NCBI GenBank assembly: GCA_016927815.1
Contig: JAFGLY010000158.1
Location: 1-48,761 of the forward strand
Source of the DNA: Deltaproteobacteria bacterium
GTDB lineage: Bacteria > Myxococcota_A > UBA796 > JAFGLY01
Length of the DNA: 48,761 nucleotides
Direction of reading: 5' to 3'
The notes under the pieces are model-generated. The model saw nothing but the letters and a program-made list of their open reading frames with translations, was not told the origin of the DNA and did no database searches. Positions 32,500 to 40,456 of this stretch are shown in pieces; position 1 is the first letter of the stretch; each line of letters starts with the position of its first letter. The position numbers were made by a program, and so were the translations under genes.

Positions 32500-33435
32500 A
32501 TGCAGAATCCCTTCCAGTTGACCCGGCTCCGTCCGTTCGAAGGCCTGTGCCTCACCGCCCAGGACCTCCAGGACGAGCAGGAATACCACCGTCGCGCGCT
32601 GCGCCGCCACCACTACTTCCTGCACGGATTCGGCATCGTGCAGGGACTGCAGGTGGAGCTGCAGCAGCGAAAGGAGAAGTACGTCGCCATCATCCAGGCG
32701 GGCTTCGGGATCACCTCCCTGGGCCAGGGCGTGCTGCTCAGCGAAGCGGCCGCAGTGCCGCTCGAGGTCCCCAAGCAGGATGGAGAGTACGTGCTCTGGC
32801 TCTTCCACGTCGAGTCCACGAGCGACGCCGACGTGCGACCCGTCTTCGACAGCACCGAGGAGCAGCCCTCGCGCGTGCTGGAGGGCAGCGCCCCCCGGCT
32901 GCACGTGTTGGGGGAGGAGCAGCCCGATGCCGTGGCTCTCTGCCGCATCAACGTGCGCCTCGGTCGGATGGTCCAGGTGCCGCTCCCGGTCCCGAGGGCC
33001 GGCCGCCACGCCCGTGCCGCCGAGTCCTACCTGAAGCCCAGCGTCATCGAGTACATCCGGCTCAACAAGAAGATCCTGCAGAGCCTCTTCCGCACGGCCC
33101 TCCTGAAGGAACTGGGCCTCCCCTCGCTCGGGTTCTACTCCGCGCTGATCGGATCGGAACTCCTGCTCATCGAGGAGGGAACGTCGGATCGGGTCCTGTA
33201 CCGGACGGCCGGATCCCTCATCGCCTACGGCCACGACTTCTTCGACCCCCTTCCCAAGACGACCGATCGCATCGACAAGTACAAGGAGTTCGTCCGCCGG
33301 GTCAACGCCGAGGTCCCCGCCCCGGATCAGGGCGACGACGTGTGGCTCCGGTGGTTCGAGAAGTTCGAACGCCTGCTCCAGCCGCTCGCCAAGATCGTGG
33401 AGGAGCTGGAGCGGACCGTGGAGGCCCAACGGTAG
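32500..33435 (+). CDS. eCIS-associated protein, possible baseplate accessory
   Basis: A 311-residue protein opening LTRLRPFEGLCLTAQDLQDEQEYHRRALRRHHYFLHGFGIVQGLQVE, a conserved N-terminal pattern (F.G..L.a.D...eQ.YhR...R.hnr.lHG.Gvv.GL) found in many eCIS and tail loci. The middle is beta-rich (GEYVLWLFHVESTS, VALCRINVRLGRMVQVPLP) and the C-terminal third is helical. No enzymatic motif is visible. From its position it could be a baseplate-attached or receptor-facing protein. ATG 32500 has GGAG about 10 bases upstream, a slightly long spacing. Confidence 0.75.
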   Translation: MQNPFQLTRLRPFEGLCLTAQDLQDEQEYHRRALRRHHYFLHGFGIVQGLQVELQQRKEKYVAIIQAGFGITSLGQGVLLSEAAAVPLEVPKQDGEYVLWLFHVESTSDADVRPVFDSTEEQPSRVLEGSAPRLHVLGEEQPDAVALCRINVRLGRMVQVPLPVPRAGRHARAAESYLKPSVIEYIRLNKKILQSLFRTALLKELGLPSLGFYSALIGSELLLIEEGTSDRVLYRTAGSLIAYGHDFFDPLPKTTDRIDKYKEFVRRVNAEVPAPDQGDDVWLRWFEKFERLLQPLAKIVEELERTVEAQR

Positions 33436-33441
33436 CCGCTC

Positions 33442-34365
33442 ATGCCGGACATGGAACCCCGCCAGACCGTCCAGGTACGGGTGCAGGTCGTGGACCTGCG
33501 CTCCTTCACGCTGGATCTCGTCGTGCCGACCTACCTGCCCGCCCGCGATCTCACGCACCGCATCGCTCGGGACGCGGGCCTCGAGTCCCACTGGCCCGAT
33601 GGACGGCGCCATCTCTACTGGCTCCGCGCCCGGGGCCGTCTCCTGGGCGACGACGAAAAGCTCGGTGATCTGGGGATCGTGGACGGGGAGTTGGTCTACT
33701 TCCTGCCCGAGCCCCCGCTGGGCAGCGGGGTCGTGGAGCAGACCCCCGACTACCCGCAGACCCACAGCTACGCCGGGCGCGGCATCTGGGCTCTCCTGGC
33801 GAGCATCGTGGGTGTGTGCGCCTGGAGCCTGGCCTGGGGTGTGGCCCTCTCCGTGGATCGCAGCCTCCTCGTGGTGACGCTGCCGGGCCTGGGCCTCGGG
33901 TTCCTGGTCACCTCGCTCGCTCGGCACGCCTGGGGCGGCCATGGGGCCCGCGCTCGGGTGGTCGCCACGGGCCTGGGCCTCTTCGTGGCGCTGGCCTGCC
34001 TGGCCGTCGCGGTGCCGGTCTTTCTCGAAGGCGAGCCCATCGGCGCCCTCTTCGCCCAGCTCATCCCCGGCCTCATCGCCGGGTTCATCGGGGTCCTTCT
34101 GGGATGGCTGGCCTGGTGGGGCGCCGTGGAGCCGCTCTCCGAGACGCCCCGCACCTCGCCGGCGGCCGCTGCCGAGGCTTCCGGGCAGGCCGCAGCCCTG
34201 GTGGCCTGCGCCATCTGTGGCATGCCGGTGGCGCCCGAGGTCCGCCAGGAGTGCCCCCACGGGTGCGGTCGCGTCTTCCACGTCGGCTGCTGGCAGGCGC
34301 GCGCGTCGGTCTATCGTGGCGATCCCGGCATCTGCGCCATCTGCGGCCAGCCCATCGCCCGATGA
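33442..34365 (+). CDS. Membrane protein with ubiquitin-like N-domain and RING-like C-domain
   Basis: A 307-residue protein with three parts. Residues about 9-90 form a beta-grasp/ubiquitin-like domain of YukD/EccD type (VQVRVQVVDLRSFTLDLVVP, then GRLLGDDEKLGDLGIVDGELVYFLP). Four TM helices follow at about 114-136, 141-160, 172-194 and 202-227. Residues 256-301 form a zinc-finger-like C4HC3 module: C-x2-C-x11-C-x3-C-x4-H-x2-C-x14-C-x2-C, with FHVGCW as in RING/PHD folds. It begins 6 bases after the previous stop, inside the CIS operon. The T7SS EccD also has a ubiquitin-like domain before TM helices, but no RING is known there. E3-like activity is not shown by the sequence. A structural zinc-binding anchor is an equal possibility. 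Confidence 0.8.
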   Translation: MPDMEPRQTVQVRVQVVDLRSFTLDLVVPTYLPARDLTHRIARDAGLESHWPDGRRHLYWLRARGRLLGDDEKLGDLGIVDGELVYFLPEPPLGSGVVEQTPDYPQTHSYAGRGIWALLASIVGVCAWSLAWGVALSVDRSLLVVTLPGLGLGFLVTSLARHAWGGHGARARVVATGLGLFVALACLAVAVPVFLEGEPIGALFAQLIPGLIAGFIGVLLGWLAWWGAVEPLSETPRTSPAAAAEASGQAAALVACAICGMPVAPEVRQECPHGCGRVFHVGCWQARASVYRGDPGICAICGQPIAR

Positions 34366-34507
34366 CAGGCCGCCGGCAGGGAAGGGCGCGTTCCAGGGGG
34401 GCCTGCCCGGGAGGAGCACTCCCGCTCGAATCCGCCGCCCCGGACACAACGGACCTTCATGACGTCAGGAGACCGAGTCCGTTCATGGTTCGGGGCACCC
34501 CGGGGCC
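34366..34507. other. Convergent intergenic gap with weak hairpin
   Basis: A 142-base gap between the stops of the RING-like gene and the 697-residue protein. It contains CGGGAG (34408-34413) and CTCCCG (34419-34424), a 6-bp stem with a 5-base loop, which could act as a terminator. No T-run follows. Nothing else is recognised. Confidence 0.3.
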
Positions 34508-36601
34508 TCACCCGAGCGCGGAGCGGACCTCGGCGACGCGGGCAAACACGAGCGATCGAGCCGCGGTCTCCTCGAGCGTCTCCAGGAGTCGGTCGCAGGT
34601 GACGAGCATGCGCAGGCCTGCGTCCGGATCGCCCAGGGCGAGCGCGACTGCCAGGTGCCCGTCCGCCGCGACGAGGAGCCCCGCGGGATTCCGCCTCAGG
34701 ATCGCGAGGCGTCCCACACGGTCGGCCCGATCGGCCACCGCGGTCCAGTCCGCACGGGTCCGGGCCAGCGAGAGGGCCAGGAAACCCGCGGCGGTGGCGG
34801 CCAGGGTGTCCTCGGCGTCGAGGGCCGCCTCGATGCAGGCAAGGAAGCGGGCCTCCGCCTCCGAGGCTGCCCCCTGCCGGACCCGGAGGAGGCCGAGGGT
34901 CAACCCCAGCCGACCAGCGAGGCGGCGTCGCCCCCCGTCCTCGGCCTCCCGAAGGGCGGTCTCCAGCAGGAGACCCGCTGCCTTCGTCCGTGCGCCCGCC
35001 TCCAGCGCCTCTGCGCGCTCGAGCAGATCGGACTCGGCCGGGGTGGAGGCATCCGGGGTGCTCCCCGGCAACGCCCCGGGGTCCGCCAGGGCCGCGAGGT
35101 CCTCCAGAGCACGGGTCCTGGCTGAGACGAGGGCGTCGCGGGGTCGATCGAGCGCCGTCGCGGCCCGGGCCCCGGCCTTCGTGGCCTCGCGCCCACCCGC
35201 GGCCCCCACGAGGCCCTTTCGCACGTCGAGGAGAGCACCTGCCATCTCCCGGCTGTCCCGGGAGAACGCCTTGCAGATCCGGATCGCCTCGGCTTCCCGA
35301 CCCGGCGTGCAGCCCGCGACGGCTGCGGCGGCCACCTCGACCTGCGCGCGACCTCCTGCCGCGAGGAGCGCATCGATGGCCTCGACGAAGGGCGCGATCG
35401 CCTCGGCCACGAGCACGGCCGGCGCCCCTTCGGCCAGCAGGCGGTCCACGCGTACGGCCGGATCCGAGGAATCTCCGGGTTCCTCGTGGTGTGGGAACTC
35501 CCAGTGCGGCGGTTCCGGCACGGGCGCCACCCGGCCGGCTCGAGCCAGGGCGGGGACGAGCCAGCGTCGGGCCGCCACCCCCAATGGAGGCACCGGGCCG
35601 GGTTCCCCTGTTGCCCGGACGTGGTGCCCCACGAGCGTGTAGGCCGACGGCACGCTCCGGGTGAGGTCCCCGGCCCCCGAGAGGATCGCCTCGAGGGCGT
35701 CTTCGTCGAGTGCCAGTTCGACGGCCCGATCCCGCACGGCGGCTTGTTCCGGAGGGCCACAGGCCAAAGCCAGGACCGCGAGGGCCGCCAGGAGGGCCGA
35801 CTGCCCCGCCGCGCTTCCCGAGCCCGCGACGAGTGCCCCCGGGGGGACGGCGACCACGCGAGCGATGGCGCGCGCCAGGGGGTCGTCCGCCTGCTCCGAG
35901 AGGAACGCGGCCGCCAGGCTCGGTCGAGCCAGCGGATCCAGCGGCCCCGCGAGATCCACGAGGTCCTCGGGGCCGATGGGTCGGCCCGCGAGAAGGGCCG
36001 GATCCCCCCACGCCGCCAAGGGCGAGCGGAACCGGGCGTCGCCGGACGGTGACGAAGGGCCCGTGGCCGATCCGAGCGCCCCCGGAGAGCCGGGAGACGG
36101 ATCCGCTCGCGGCGTCGGCGCGATCCTGCCCGAAGCCCTCAAGGCCTCCAACCGGGCGCGGTTGCCCCGTCCGGCGGACGGGATGGCCAGCAGAGGGCGC
36201 TCGTCCGGCAGCGGCAGCGGCGGATCGTCTTCGTCGTCGCCTCCGTACTGGTACTCCCCCTCGATTCCGGCCGCCGGGGCGGCGGGCAGTCCCCGCTGGG
36301 GGATCGGGAACGCGTAGCGAGGCGCAGGGCTCTCGTCCGACTCCAAGGCCTCCCCCTGCTCGCGTTCCTCCTCCCGAGCCGCGTGGTCGTCGGAGGCCAG
36401 TCCGGCCGCGCCCGGCCGCTCCAGTGCCGCACGCGTCGCCTGGTTGCCCATGGCCTGCTGGAGCCTGGCCGCAGTGTCCTGGGTGAGCACGCGATCGCGC
36501 GCGACGCGCACCGCCTCCTGCCGGGTCCTCTCCTGTTGCCGGGCCTCCTCGGCCGGTCTGCGCCGCCCCTTCCCCCTCGAGTGGTCCGATCCGACCGGCA
36601 T
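34508..36601 (-). CDS. Large helical LGN-A-motif protein, candidate cargo or tape measure
   Basis: A 697-residue Ala-rich protein. The basic N-terminus is followed by LQQAMGNQATRAAL (47-60), the LQxxxGNxA motif shared with the protein at 18428 and with many DUF4157/eCIS proteins. Residues about 65-180 are acidic and low-complexity (DDEDDPPLPLPDE). The centre has a hydrophobic Gly/Ala-rich segment (PPGALVAGSGSAAGQSALLAALAVLALACG) that could be a TM helix. The C-terminal third has TPR-like helical pairs (AGRLGLTLGLLRVRQGAASEAEARFLACIEAAL). It faces the CIS operon on the opposite strand. No effector domain is recognised. Its size and helical nature would also suit a tape-measure role. Confidence 0.65.
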   Translation of the reverse strand: MPVGSDHSRGKGRRRPAEEARQQERTRQEAVRVARDRVLTQDTAARLQQAMGNQATRAALERPGAAGLASDDHAAREEEREQGEALESDESPAPRYAFPIPQRGLPAAPAAGIEGEYQYGGDDEDDPPLPLPDERPLLAIPSAGRGNRARLEALRASGRIAPTPRADPSPGSPGALGSATGPSSPSGDARFRSPLAAWGDPALLAGRPIGPEDLVDLAGPLDPLARPSLAAAFLSEQADDPLARAIARVVAVPPGALVAGSGSAAGQSALLAALAVLALACGPPEQAAVRDRAVELALDEDALEAILSGAGDLTRSVPSAYTLVGHHVRATGEPGPVPPLGVAARRWLVPALARAGRVAPVPEPPHWEFPHHEEPGDSSDPAVRVDRLLAEGAPAVLVAEAIAPFVEAIDALLAAGGRAQVEVAAAAVAGCTPGREAEAIRICKAFSRDSREMAGALLDVRKGLVGAAGGREATKAGARAATALDRPRDALVSARTRALEDLAALADPGALPGSTPDASTPAESDLLERAEALEAGARTKAAGLLLETALREAEDGGRRRLAGRLGLTLGLLRVRQGAASEAEARFLACIEAALDAEDTLAATAAGFLALSLARTRADWTAVADRADRVGRLAILRRNPAGLLVAADGHLAVALALGDPDAGLRMLVTCDRLLETLEETAARSLVFARVAEVRSALG

Positions 36602-36684
36602 GCGGCTCCTCCATTTGCGGCGGTCGCACGGCTCCGGACGCGACGAGGATTCCGCCCCCCCTGTGGGGCGTCGGCGGGGCCGGA

Positions 36685-36690
36685 TAGGCT
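36685..36690 (+). promoter_or_regulatory. Candidate -10 box upstream of the pseudokinase gene
   Basis: TAGGCT lies in the 112-base divergent gap between 36601 and 36714, 23 bases before the start codon, with AGGGG as a ribosome site between them. No -35 box is recognised. Confidence 0.2.
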
Positions 36691-36713
36691 AACACTCCTG
36701 CCAGGGGTAGCGG

Positions 36714-38834
36714 ATGAGTACTATCGCGAGCTTGACCGCCACGGGACGCCGGATGCACGGACCGGCCTCCGACCTCGTTGAACTGGTGAACGACGACGGG
36801 TACCGGCACACGGCGATCGTGTTCCACCCCGAGTTCCGGGATCACCCCTCCATCAACGCCGCGCTGGCGGTGGTGCTGGGGTTCCTCGAATCCCCGATGG
36901 TCACGGGTCTCGTGGAGCTCGTCGCCCACGACCGGGACGAGGGCGCGTTCGTCTACCCCACCGGCCAGTGCTGGTCCGTGGCCGAGGTGAACCGCGTCTA
37001 CGCCGACCTGGGCGAGGTACCCGGCGTGCGGGCCGGTCTCGAACTCCTCTACGCCGCGGGCGAGATCCTCAACGAGGCGGCCGACACCGGAGAGGCGCAC
37101 GGGGTCTACTCCCACGGCGGACTCACCCCGTGGCGGGTGCTGCTCAAGCCCGACGGACAGGCCCTCGTCATCGGCCACGCGCTCCCCCAGGTGGAGATCT
37201 CGAGGTTCCGGGAGGACCCCAAGGCCATTCCCCGGGAGGACTCCTTCCGGTACTGCCCCCCCGAGCGACTCGACGGGAGGTCCGAGAACGTCTCCTCCGA
37301 CCACCTCTCCCTGGCGCTCATCGCCTTTGAGCTGATGACTGGGAAGCCCGTCTACGACGGCCTGGTCAACGACATCCGCGCCCAGGCCAGCCGGGGTGAG
37401 GGATCGCGACGCCTGTTCCGCTTCCGCGACACGCTCCCGCACGGCGTCCAGGAGCTGCTCAAGGTCTGCTTCCGGCCCGAGATGGACGGCCGCCACCCCA
37501 GTGGGGCCCGCTTCCTGGACGAGGTGCGCGCCTGCCTGTCGAGTCGAGAGGTGGAGGGCCCCTCGCTCCTGGACGTGATGACCCGTGTCTCGCGCGTGCA
37601 GCAGCGGATCGGACAGCCGCTCGACAGCGGCGCCACCATGATGTTCCAGAAGGAACAACTGGCCGAGGTGCTCGGAGGCGAGGCCCCGTCCCGCCCGTCC
37701 ACCCGCGAGGCATGGACCCCCCCCACCGGTACCCGCCGACCGCCTCCGCGCTCCGAGGCTGCAGCCGATCCGGCCCCGGAAGCGCCGCCCCCTGCCGCGA
37801 GGCCTCCGAGCGCACCCGCCGCCTCCCCGGCCGAGCCTCCGGGGTCCTCCGAGGCCGCACGTTGGCGGCGCCCGACGCGCAGCCCGCCTCCCGCCGAGGC
37901 GACGTCCTCCCCGGATCAGGCGCATCCGCCCCAGGAACCCCCTCCCCTGCGGCAGCCGGCAGCGCCGGCGCGACCGGGCATCGGCGTGGCCCGGCGCCCC
38001 CCGCGTCTCGCGGCGAGGGGCCCGGAAGAAGAACCGGCCGCCCCGGCGGCGCCCGCCGAGCGGCCCGCAGCCTCCGCCCCCCCCCCACCGCCGCCCGAGG
38101 AGCCGCCCACCGCCGTGTCGAGCCCCCCCGCCGCGGCACCTTCGGCTGCTTTGCCCGAGCCGCCACCGCTCCCACCGGTGGCGCCCCAGCGGACGCCGCT
38201 GGGCAGCCTCGCGCCTCCCGAAGACAGCGCTCCGGAGGAGGACGACGCCTCCGAGGGCACGGGACTCCTCGCGCGACCCGTCAAGTCCGGCGCGCTTCGG
38301 ACCCAGGTCTGGCGGGTACCCGACCGCCTGTCCGACGAGGCCCTCCGCGGGGACACCGCCGTCTTCCGCCTCCGGCTCGCACCGGGCGCGAGCGAGTCCC
38401 GGTTCCGCCTCCCCGTCCGAGCCCCCTCCTCCGAGGCCCTGGCCAGCCTCGTGGGACGCCACCTGCCGCTCCGGGCCGATCCTTCGGGCCGGCTCGCCGG
38501 ATGGTGGCGGTTCTCCCTCGACGGACAGGCGGTTCCCGGTACGCGGGCCATGGCCGACCTTCCCCAGGACGGCATCCTGGACATCGCGTTCGTGGAGAAC
38601 CAGGTCCGGTTGGTGGACCTCGAGGTCGTCGCTCCGTCCGGCGCGGTCCGTCTCCGCATCGCCCTGGGCACGGCGGTTCCGGCCGTCACGATCGTGGACG
38701 CCGTGGCCCAGGTGCTCGACCTGCCCGAGGGCAACTGGCGCCTCGAGGTCGGTTCCCACGCCTGTGAGCCGCACGAGATCCTCGCGGACCATCCCGAGTC
38801 GCAGGGCACGGTCCTGTCGGTCGTCGCCAGATGA
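36714..38834 (+). CDS. Pseudokinase with tandem C-terminal ubiquitin-like domains
   Basis: A 706-residue protein. Residues about 1-275 show a protein-kinase fold pattern: ELLYAAGEILNEA, then YSHGGLTPWRVLLKPDG at the catalytic loop, CPPERLDG and SSDHLSLALIAFELMTGKPVY. Key residues are lost: HRD is HGG, DFG is GHA, and the VAIK lysine is absent (TAIVF). A Pro/Ala-rich linker spans about 325-505. Two beta-grasp-like segments end the protein, at about 546-632 (FRLRLAPGASESRFRLPV, WRFSLDGQAV, ADLPQDGILDIAFV) and about 633-706 (AVRLRIALGTAVPAVTIVDAVAQVLDLPE). It may act as a scaffold reading or presenting partners. Its stop overlaps the next ATG by four bases. Confidence 0.78.
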   Translation: MSTIASLTATGRRMHGPASDLVELVNDDGYRHTAIVFHPEFRDHPSINAALAVVLGFLESPMVTGLVELVAHDRDEGAFVYPTGQCWSVAEVNRVYADLGEVPGVRAGLELLYAAGEILNEAADTGEAHGVYSHGGLTPWRVLLKPDGQALVIGHALPQVEISRFREDPKAIPREDSFRYCPPERLDGRSENVSSDHLSLALIAFELMTGKPVYDGLVNDIRAQASRGEGSRRLFRFRDTLPHGVQELLKVCFRPEMDGRHPSGARFLDEVRACLSSREVEGPSLLDVMTRVSRVQQRIGQPLDSGATMMFQKEQLAEVLGGEAPSRPSTREAWTPPTGTRRPPPRSEAAADPAPEAPPPAARPPSAPAASPAEPPGSSEAARWRRPTRSPPPAEATSSPDQAHPPQEPPPLRQPAAPARPGIGVARRPPRLAARGPEEEPAAPAAPAERPAASAPPPPPPEEPPTAVSSPPAAAPSAALPEPPPLPPVAPQRTPLGSLAPPEDSAPEEDDASEGTGLLARPVKSGALRTQVWRVPDRLSDEALRGDTAVFRLRLAPGASESRFRLPVRAPSSEALASLVGRHLPLRADPSGRLAGWWRFSLDGQAVPGTRAMADLPQDGILDIAFVENQVRLVDLEVVAPSGAVRLRIALGTAVPAVTIVDAVAQVLDLPEGNWRLEVGSHACEPHEILADHPESQGTVLSVVAR

Positions 38835-40456
38835 GCCAGGAGCGCTGGGACGTCGTCGTCCGCTACCTGACCGGTCCGCTGTCCATCCAGGGCGAGCAGG
38901 TCTACCGGGGGCCCGTGATCCGGATGGGGGCCAACCCGGGCCCGGGGGGCGTGACCCTCGCGGGCTATCGCGGCCTCGACGCGCGCCATGCGGTGATCAC
39001 CTCCTACGAGGGCGGCCAGGTGGCCATCGCGCCGGTGGGCAACGCCCAGGTGCGGGTGGCACCCCACGAGAACGTGGACTGGAACGAGGTCCAGGTGATC
39101 CCGCACCCGGTCTACCTGCAGGACGGCTGCGCGGTGCACCTGGGCCCGCCGGGCCGTGGGCTCACCTTCCTGTTCGTGGAGTGCCGTCGGCTCGGGGTGT
39201 GGGAGGAGCACCGCATCCTCTCGGATGCCGCCCAGGTGTCGCCGGAGGTCGAGCCGACCCGGATCCAGGAACTGTCCACCGAGAAGGGGATGCCCACCTG
39301 GTTCATCGGCGGAGTGGTCATGGCAGGGATCGTGACCGCCGTGGCGGTCCTGTTCTCCCTCTTCCGCTTCTACGAGAACCCCATCGCGGGCCTGGGCCCC
39401 ACCGGGGAGGGTGTCGAGCGGTACGAGTACGTCCCGGTGGACATGGAGCTCAACAGCGAGTTGAGGGAGGGCCTCGACCAGCCCTTCGCCGACTTCCTGA
39501 TGATCCCGAACGCGAGGGCCGCGGATTGGAAGGCCCTGGCCGAGGACCCCGCGCAGTGGGACCAGCGCCTGCTGGACCAGGTCACGCGCTCCGTCCAGCT
39601 GCACGCCCAGGGATGGGCCTTCTTCAAGCGGTTGGAAGCCGCCACCGAGGACTGGGCCTTCGTCGTCGGCGAGCTACGGAAGGCCGGCCTCCCCGAGGTG
39701 TTCGCGGCCATCCCCTACCAGGAGAGCAGGTACACCGCCAACGCCGTCTCCCCGGTGTGCGCCCGCGGCTTCTGGCAGTTCATGCCCGAGGTGGCGAACC
39801 GGGCCGGGGTTCGAGTCCGGGAGTGCTCCATGAAGGGGGGAGACGTGCTCTGGAGCCCCACCGCGATGGTGGTCCCCGTCAACGCCCGGAAGCGCGCCGA
39901 GTACGTCTCCTACAACGCGGAAAAGAACACCACCACCTGCCTCATCCGCCAGTGCGCGGTAGACGAGCGCAGCGACCTGGCCGCCTCCACGCGAGGGGCC
40001 GTCACCCTGCTCCAGGACGTCATGAAGGACCCGGATCTGCGTCGGTCCGGGGCTCTGCTCCAGATCGCCATCACCTCCCACAACACCGGCTACGACGACG
40101 CCCGCTTCGACGAGGGCGGCAGAGGCCGACGCCGGATCTTCAACGTGAAGCCCGCCTACCAGAGGTACCTCGAGGCCCGCCGGCTCGACCGCGGACCGTT
40201 CTTCGTGGGCGACAACATCACCTGCGCCTCGGCCACGTTCGTGAACGATGCGTGCGGCGGGTTCCTCATGGACCAGTCCCAGCACTACGCCTACAACATC
40301 ATCGCCCAGCACTTCCTCGCGGTCTGCTACTACGGCGCCGCCCACGGCGACCTCCCGGCGTTCAAGCCGTGGCGCGGCTATGTACGCGGCGACGGATACT
40401 GTACCCGCTTCCAGGTTCCCTCCCTGGAGAAGGTCCGGGAGAAGATGTCCCAATGA
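38831..40456 (+). CDS. FHA-like/TM/lytic transglycosylase fusion
   Basis: A 541-residue protein. Residues about 5-120 are a divergent FHA-like beta domain (VIRMGANPGPGGVTLAGYRGLDARHAVI, strongly FHA in the RxG...ARHA pattern). A TM helix lies at about 156-180. The extracytoplasmic part has a GH23 lytic transglycosylase domain: LPEVFAAIPYQESRY with the catalytic glutamate at 298, GFWQFMP, then DERSDLAASTRGAVTLLQDV and a C-terminal HNTGY motif. These MltD/SLT-type enzymes cleave peptidoglycan glycan strands. The combination places a phosphothreonine reader in the cytoplasm and a wall-cutting enzyme in the periplasm. It overlaps both neighbours by ATGA. Confidence 0.9.
   Translation: MSQERWDVVVRYLTGPLSIQGEQVYRGPVIRMGANPGPGGVTLAGYRGLDARHAVITSYEGGQVAIAPVGNAQVRVAPHENVDWNEVQVIPHPVYLQDGCAVHLGPPGRGLTFLFVECRRLGVWEEHRILSDAAQVSPEVEPTRIQELSTEKGMPTWFIGGVVMAGIVTAVAVLFSLFRFYENPIAGLGPTGEGVERYEYVPVDMELNSELREGLDQPFADFLMIPNARAADWKALAEDPAQWDQRLLDQVTRSVQLHAQGWAFFKRLEAATEDWAFVVGELRKAGLPEVFAAIPYQESRYTANAVSPVCARGFWQFMPEVANRAGVRVRECSMKGGDVLWSPTAMVVPVNARKRAEYVSYNAEKNTTTCLIRQCAVDERSDLAASTRGAVTLLQDVMKDPDLRRSGALLQIAITSHNTGYDDARFDEGGRGRRRIFNVKPAYQRYLEARRLDRGPFFVGDNITCASATFVNDACGGFLMDQSQHYAYNIIAQHFLAVCYYGAAHGDLPAFKPWRGYVRGDGYCTRFQVPSLEKVREKMSQ

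Noticed and set aside
19211-34365. Type VI secretion system
   Set aside because: No TssJLM membrane complex, ClpV, or separate TssB/TssC pair is present. Single-gene sheaths, DUF4255, the Afp7-like adaptor, DUF6760 and the AAA+ ATPase fit an eCIS-type CIS.
34311-38792. A 1493-residue open frame on the minus strand
   Set aside because: It is antisense to the pseudokinase and an alternate frame of the LGN-A protein; low-complexity Arg/Gly/Pro composition.
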